Shown: positions 6,402 through 7,737 of the stretch, piece by piece | Layout: each line of letters starts with the position of its first letter | How positions within the stretch are numbered: the stretch's first letter is position 1 | NCBI GenBank assembly: GCA_051745935.1 | Contig: JBNJEM010000375.1 | Coordinates: forward strand, 1 to 7,737 | Origin: JBNJEM01 sp051745935 | Lineage (GTDB): Bacteria; Planctomycetota; Planctomycetia; Pirellulales; Pirellulaceae | Reading direction: 5' to 3' | Length of the DNA: 7,737 nucleotides | The notes under the pieces: generated by a model | Told to the model about the DNA's origin: nothing | Databases searched by the model: none | What the model saw: only the letters and a program-made list of their open reading frames with translations | Translations under genes and position numbers: made by a program

Positions 6402-6875
6402 GCTTTGCCGCCTTTCCCTGCTGGCTAATTGAGACACAGCAGCCATGGAGAACTAAATCAAAGTTAATCCACCGCCTCTGCCCGTGAGAACCGTAAATGA
6501 CCGAGCGTGATTTCACGCCAATCGTTCACCGGAGTGAAGTCCGAATAAGAGAATGAGAAGCGCGAATGACGAATACACGAAGGAACGAAGCGTATTCGGC
6601 TCCAGCTTCCGACGTGTGGATTTGCGCCGCCCAAGTGTTGCATCATCGTGCTCGCTGATGTTAGCCGCGAGGATTATAGGAGCAGAACCCGAGCCACTCA
6701 AGACAACCTGGGCAGAACACGGTAAATGGGGCGAGTGACGGCGGCATCATTCCCGCGATTCGAGCCCGGGTTGGCCCCTCTTGCTGGGCGTGTGAATCGA
6801 ACTGATCCCGTGAGGGCATCTGAAAACCTCCTCACCGAGCTCAAGTTGTTGCCGGCCCGGTTCATGAAGTACAAT
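6402..6875. other. gene-less region upstream of the DUF4254 gene
   Basis: Short open frames exist on both strands (plus 6553-6738, minus 6513-6701 and 6464-6646) but none resembles a protein family or has a good start. A degenerate GAATGA / GAATGAC / GAATAC string lies at 6551-6575 and gives the reading FVYSSFALL on the minus strand; it may be a decayed microsatellite. The promoter of the DUF4254 gene must lie here but was not identified. Confidence 0.4.
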
Positions 6876-6976
6876 ATAGTCGGTCGCCGATGAGTTTGTC
6901 CGCCGCGAGTCCGACCAACGGGAGGACGGATCGCATCGAGCAGCTTTCCACCCGAACCAATCCGACCGCCTGAAAT
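6876..6976 (+). repeat. 100-bp dispersed element, copy 4 (101 bp)
   Basis: This copy is one base longer (GT for C near the left end). The invariant core is at 6902-6922, the later block reads GCATCGAGCAGCTTTCC, and the right end is ATCCGACCGCCTGAAAT followed by ATAC. The terminal stem CGGTC/GACCG is intact, the adjoining GGAT is changed to CGAT, and the inner hairpin is mostly lost. It ends 57 bp before the ATG of the 63-aa gene, so it may lie in or near the promoter or leader of the nucleotidyltransferase pair. Confidence 0.88.
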
Positions 6977-7033
6977 ATACAAGCACTTGATGTCGCTTTG
7001 GCGGCAGCAAACGATCACCAACGGAAAGCACGC

Positions 7034-7225
7034 ATGAAAAGAACATTGACCGTGCGCACCCACGAGGCCCAGGAGGCCGAGGACCGCGCCTATTGGCGCG
7101 ACCGGCGGCCCGAAGAACGACTCGATGCCGTGGAGCGATATCGCCTGGAAGGGGGGAAATTTCTCTATGAATATCCAACCCGACTTCGAAGACTTCTTAC
7201 GGTTACTCGAGTTACGCGAAGTTGA
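7034..7225 (+). CDS. small charged partner of a nucleotidyltransferase, 63 aa
   Basis: A short, very basic and acidic protein with the pattern THEAQEAEDRAYWRDRRPEERL (residues 9-30, shown here in part as EDRAYWRD and RRPEERLDAVERYR) and a C-terminal RLRRLLTVTR. As I recall, small proteins with an 'A-D-R-x-Y-W, S/T-P-E-E-R-L' pattern are often encoded just ahead of AbiEii-like nucleotidyltransferases in planctomycetes and cyanobacteria, which supports an antitoxin-like role. This is inference. The ATG at 7034 is chosen, with a weak GGAAA site upstream; a TTG at 6998 is the alternative. The gene overlaps the next one by 59 nt in a different frame, so the two are probably co-transcribed and translationally coupled. 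No signal peptide or DNA-binding motif is evident. Confidence 0.72.
   Translation: MKRTLTVRTHEAQEAEDRAYWRDRRPEERLDAVERYRLEGGKFLYEYPTRLRRLLTVTRVTRS
7147..7156 (+). promoter_or_regulatory. ribosome binding site of the nucleotidyltransferase inside the upstream gene
   Basis: GGAAGGGGGG ends 10 nt before the ATG at 7167. It lies within the coding sequence of the 63-aa partner and favours this ATG over the in-frame ATG at 7125. Confidence 0.6.
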
Positions 7226-7607
7226 CTATATGATTGTTGGTGGCTACGCCGTCGCGTTTCACGGCTATCCGAGATTCACCAAAGACATCGACATCTTCTT
7301 CGACCTGTCGCCGCTCAATACAAGTCGCCTCCGCCAAGTACTCCTCGAATTCGGTTTCACGCAAGAAAGCATACCAGAAGAGGCTCTGGAAACGCCCGGC
7401 AATATCCTGGCTATTGGCGTCCCTCCCGTGCGAATTGGTCTATTGAATGAGATCAGCGGGGTCGCCTTTGCTCAAGCCAAGGCCCATACGGTGCGAGGAA
7501 GATACGGCACCGTGAACGTCACGTTTATCGGACTGCGGGATCTGCTTCGCAACAAAAGGTCGAGTTCGCGCGCGAAGGATAGGGCTGACCTTGAGGAGCT
7601 GACCTAG
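7167..7607 (+). CDS. nucleotidyltransferase fold protein (AbiEii/DUF6036-like), 146 aa
   Basis: The N-terminal half has the signature of the minimal nucleotidyltransferase superfamily: YMIVGGYAVAFHGYPRFTKDIDIF at residues 21-44, seen as VGGYAVAFHGYPR followed by TKDID. The GG pair (25-26) and the D40-x-D42 pair correspond to the nucleotide- and metal-binding motifs. The C-terminal part, IGLRDLLRNKRSSSRAKDRADLEEL, matches in style the 'L-L-x-N-K-x-x-x-R-x-K-D-x-A-D-x-E-x-L' tail common in these proteins. Family members transfer nucleotides to protein or RNA targets and some act as toxins, such as AbiEii; here toxicity is not shown. The protein is cytoplasmic and compact, and looks intact. It overlaps the 63-aa partner by 59 nt, and the pair lies between repeat copies 4 and 5 in direct orientation. 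Alternatively it may be a housekeeping modifying enzyme. Confidence 0.85.
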   Translation: MNIQPDFEDFLRLLELREVDYMIVGGYAVAFHGYPRFTKDIDIFFDLSPLNTSRLRQVLLEFGFTQESIPEEALETPGNILAIGVPPVRIGLLNEISGVAFAQAKAHTVRGRYGTVNVTFIGLRDLLRNKRSSSRAKDRADLEELT

Positions 7608-7647
7608 GTTGCGCGCCGCGACCCGACGCTCGTACAGCCAGCCATAT

Positions 7648-7737
7648 ATACCGGTCGCGAATGACTTCGTCGGCCGCGAGTCCGACCAACGGGAGGGCGG
7701 CTTGCGTCGAGCAGCGTTCCAGCCGGACCGATCCGAC
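7648..7737 (+). repeat. 100-bp dispersed element, copy 5 (cut by window end)
   Basis: The first 90 bp of a further copy, preceded by CATAT so that the junction again reads TATATACC. The invariant core is at 7673-7693. The left arm is CGGTCGCGAAT; the right arm is seen as far as ATCCGAC, where the window ends. The inner hairpin CGGA/TCCG is present. It lies 40 nt beyond the stop of the nucleotidyltransferase gene. Confidence 0.9.

Noticed and set aside
6551..6590. GAATGA-type microsatellite
   Set aside because: Only two or three imperfect units are present, too few to call a repeat.
6747..6780. tRNA T-arm-like string (GATTCGAGCCC)
   Set aside because: The flanking bases cannot form the 5-bp T stem, and no acceptor or anticodon stem is found nearby on either strand.
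7608..7630. Possible partial sixth copy (GCCGCGACCCGACG)
   Set aside because: It resembles the invariant core only over about 14 bases with differences, which is within chance in GC-rich DNA.
4711..7737. CRISPR array
   Set aside because: Units are 100 bp and diverged, the tandem pair has no spacer, and other copies are separated by whole genes; no cas gene is present.
4711..7737. Integron attC sites
   Set aside because: Although same-orientation structured repeats separate genes, I could not place the paired RYYYAAC and GTTRRRY core sites at the element ends, and no integrase is in the window.

Overview
The window looks like chromosomal DNA of a GC-rich planctomycete, most likely of the Pirellula/Blastopirellula type. 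This is inferred from the kinds of protein present: a secreted HEAT-like/leucine-rich/double-PDZ protein, a large secreted protein of unknown function, a small two-CxxC protein, and a nucleotidyltransferase paired with a small charged protein. Wide gene spacing and abundant intergenic structured repeats fit as well. There is no rRNA, tRNA, CRISPR array, transposase or phage gene.

Layout. Positions 1-756 are non-coding and hold two copies of a GC-rich two-hairpin module (7-62 and 479-532, the second inside a hairpin ladder at 442-588). Positions 757-4576 hold three minus-strand genes, each with its own gap: a secreted 591-aa protein of unknown function, a 94-aa putative zinc-ribbon protein, and a secreted HEAT/LRR/PDZ-PDZ protein. 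Positions 4577-5798 are again without genes and contain three copies of a second repeat. Positions 5799-6401 (minus) encode a DUF4254 protein. Positions 7034-7607 (plus) encode two overlapping genes, a 63-aa charged protein and a nucleotidyltransferase, that resemble a toxin-antitoxin pair.

The most unusual content is a family of 100-bp elements: five copies at 4711, 4811, 5685, 6876 and 7648, the last cut by the window edge. All have the same orientation. Two are head-to-tail with a period of exactly 100 bp. A 21-nt core is invariant in all five, and the ends can pair as an imperfect terminal stem in which copy 1 carries a compensatory base-pair change. They divide the right half into blocks: (1,2) / gene-less spacer / (3) / DUF4254 gene / (4) / nucleotidyltransferase pair / (5). 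Their minus strand has few stops, so gene callers can extend real genes into them or call false ones.

How the genes work together: only the nucleotidyltransferase pair is an evident functional unit, with a 59-nt overlap and probable translational coupling. The three left-hand minus genes share an orientation, and two look exported, but spacings of about 160-220 bp do not prove an operon.
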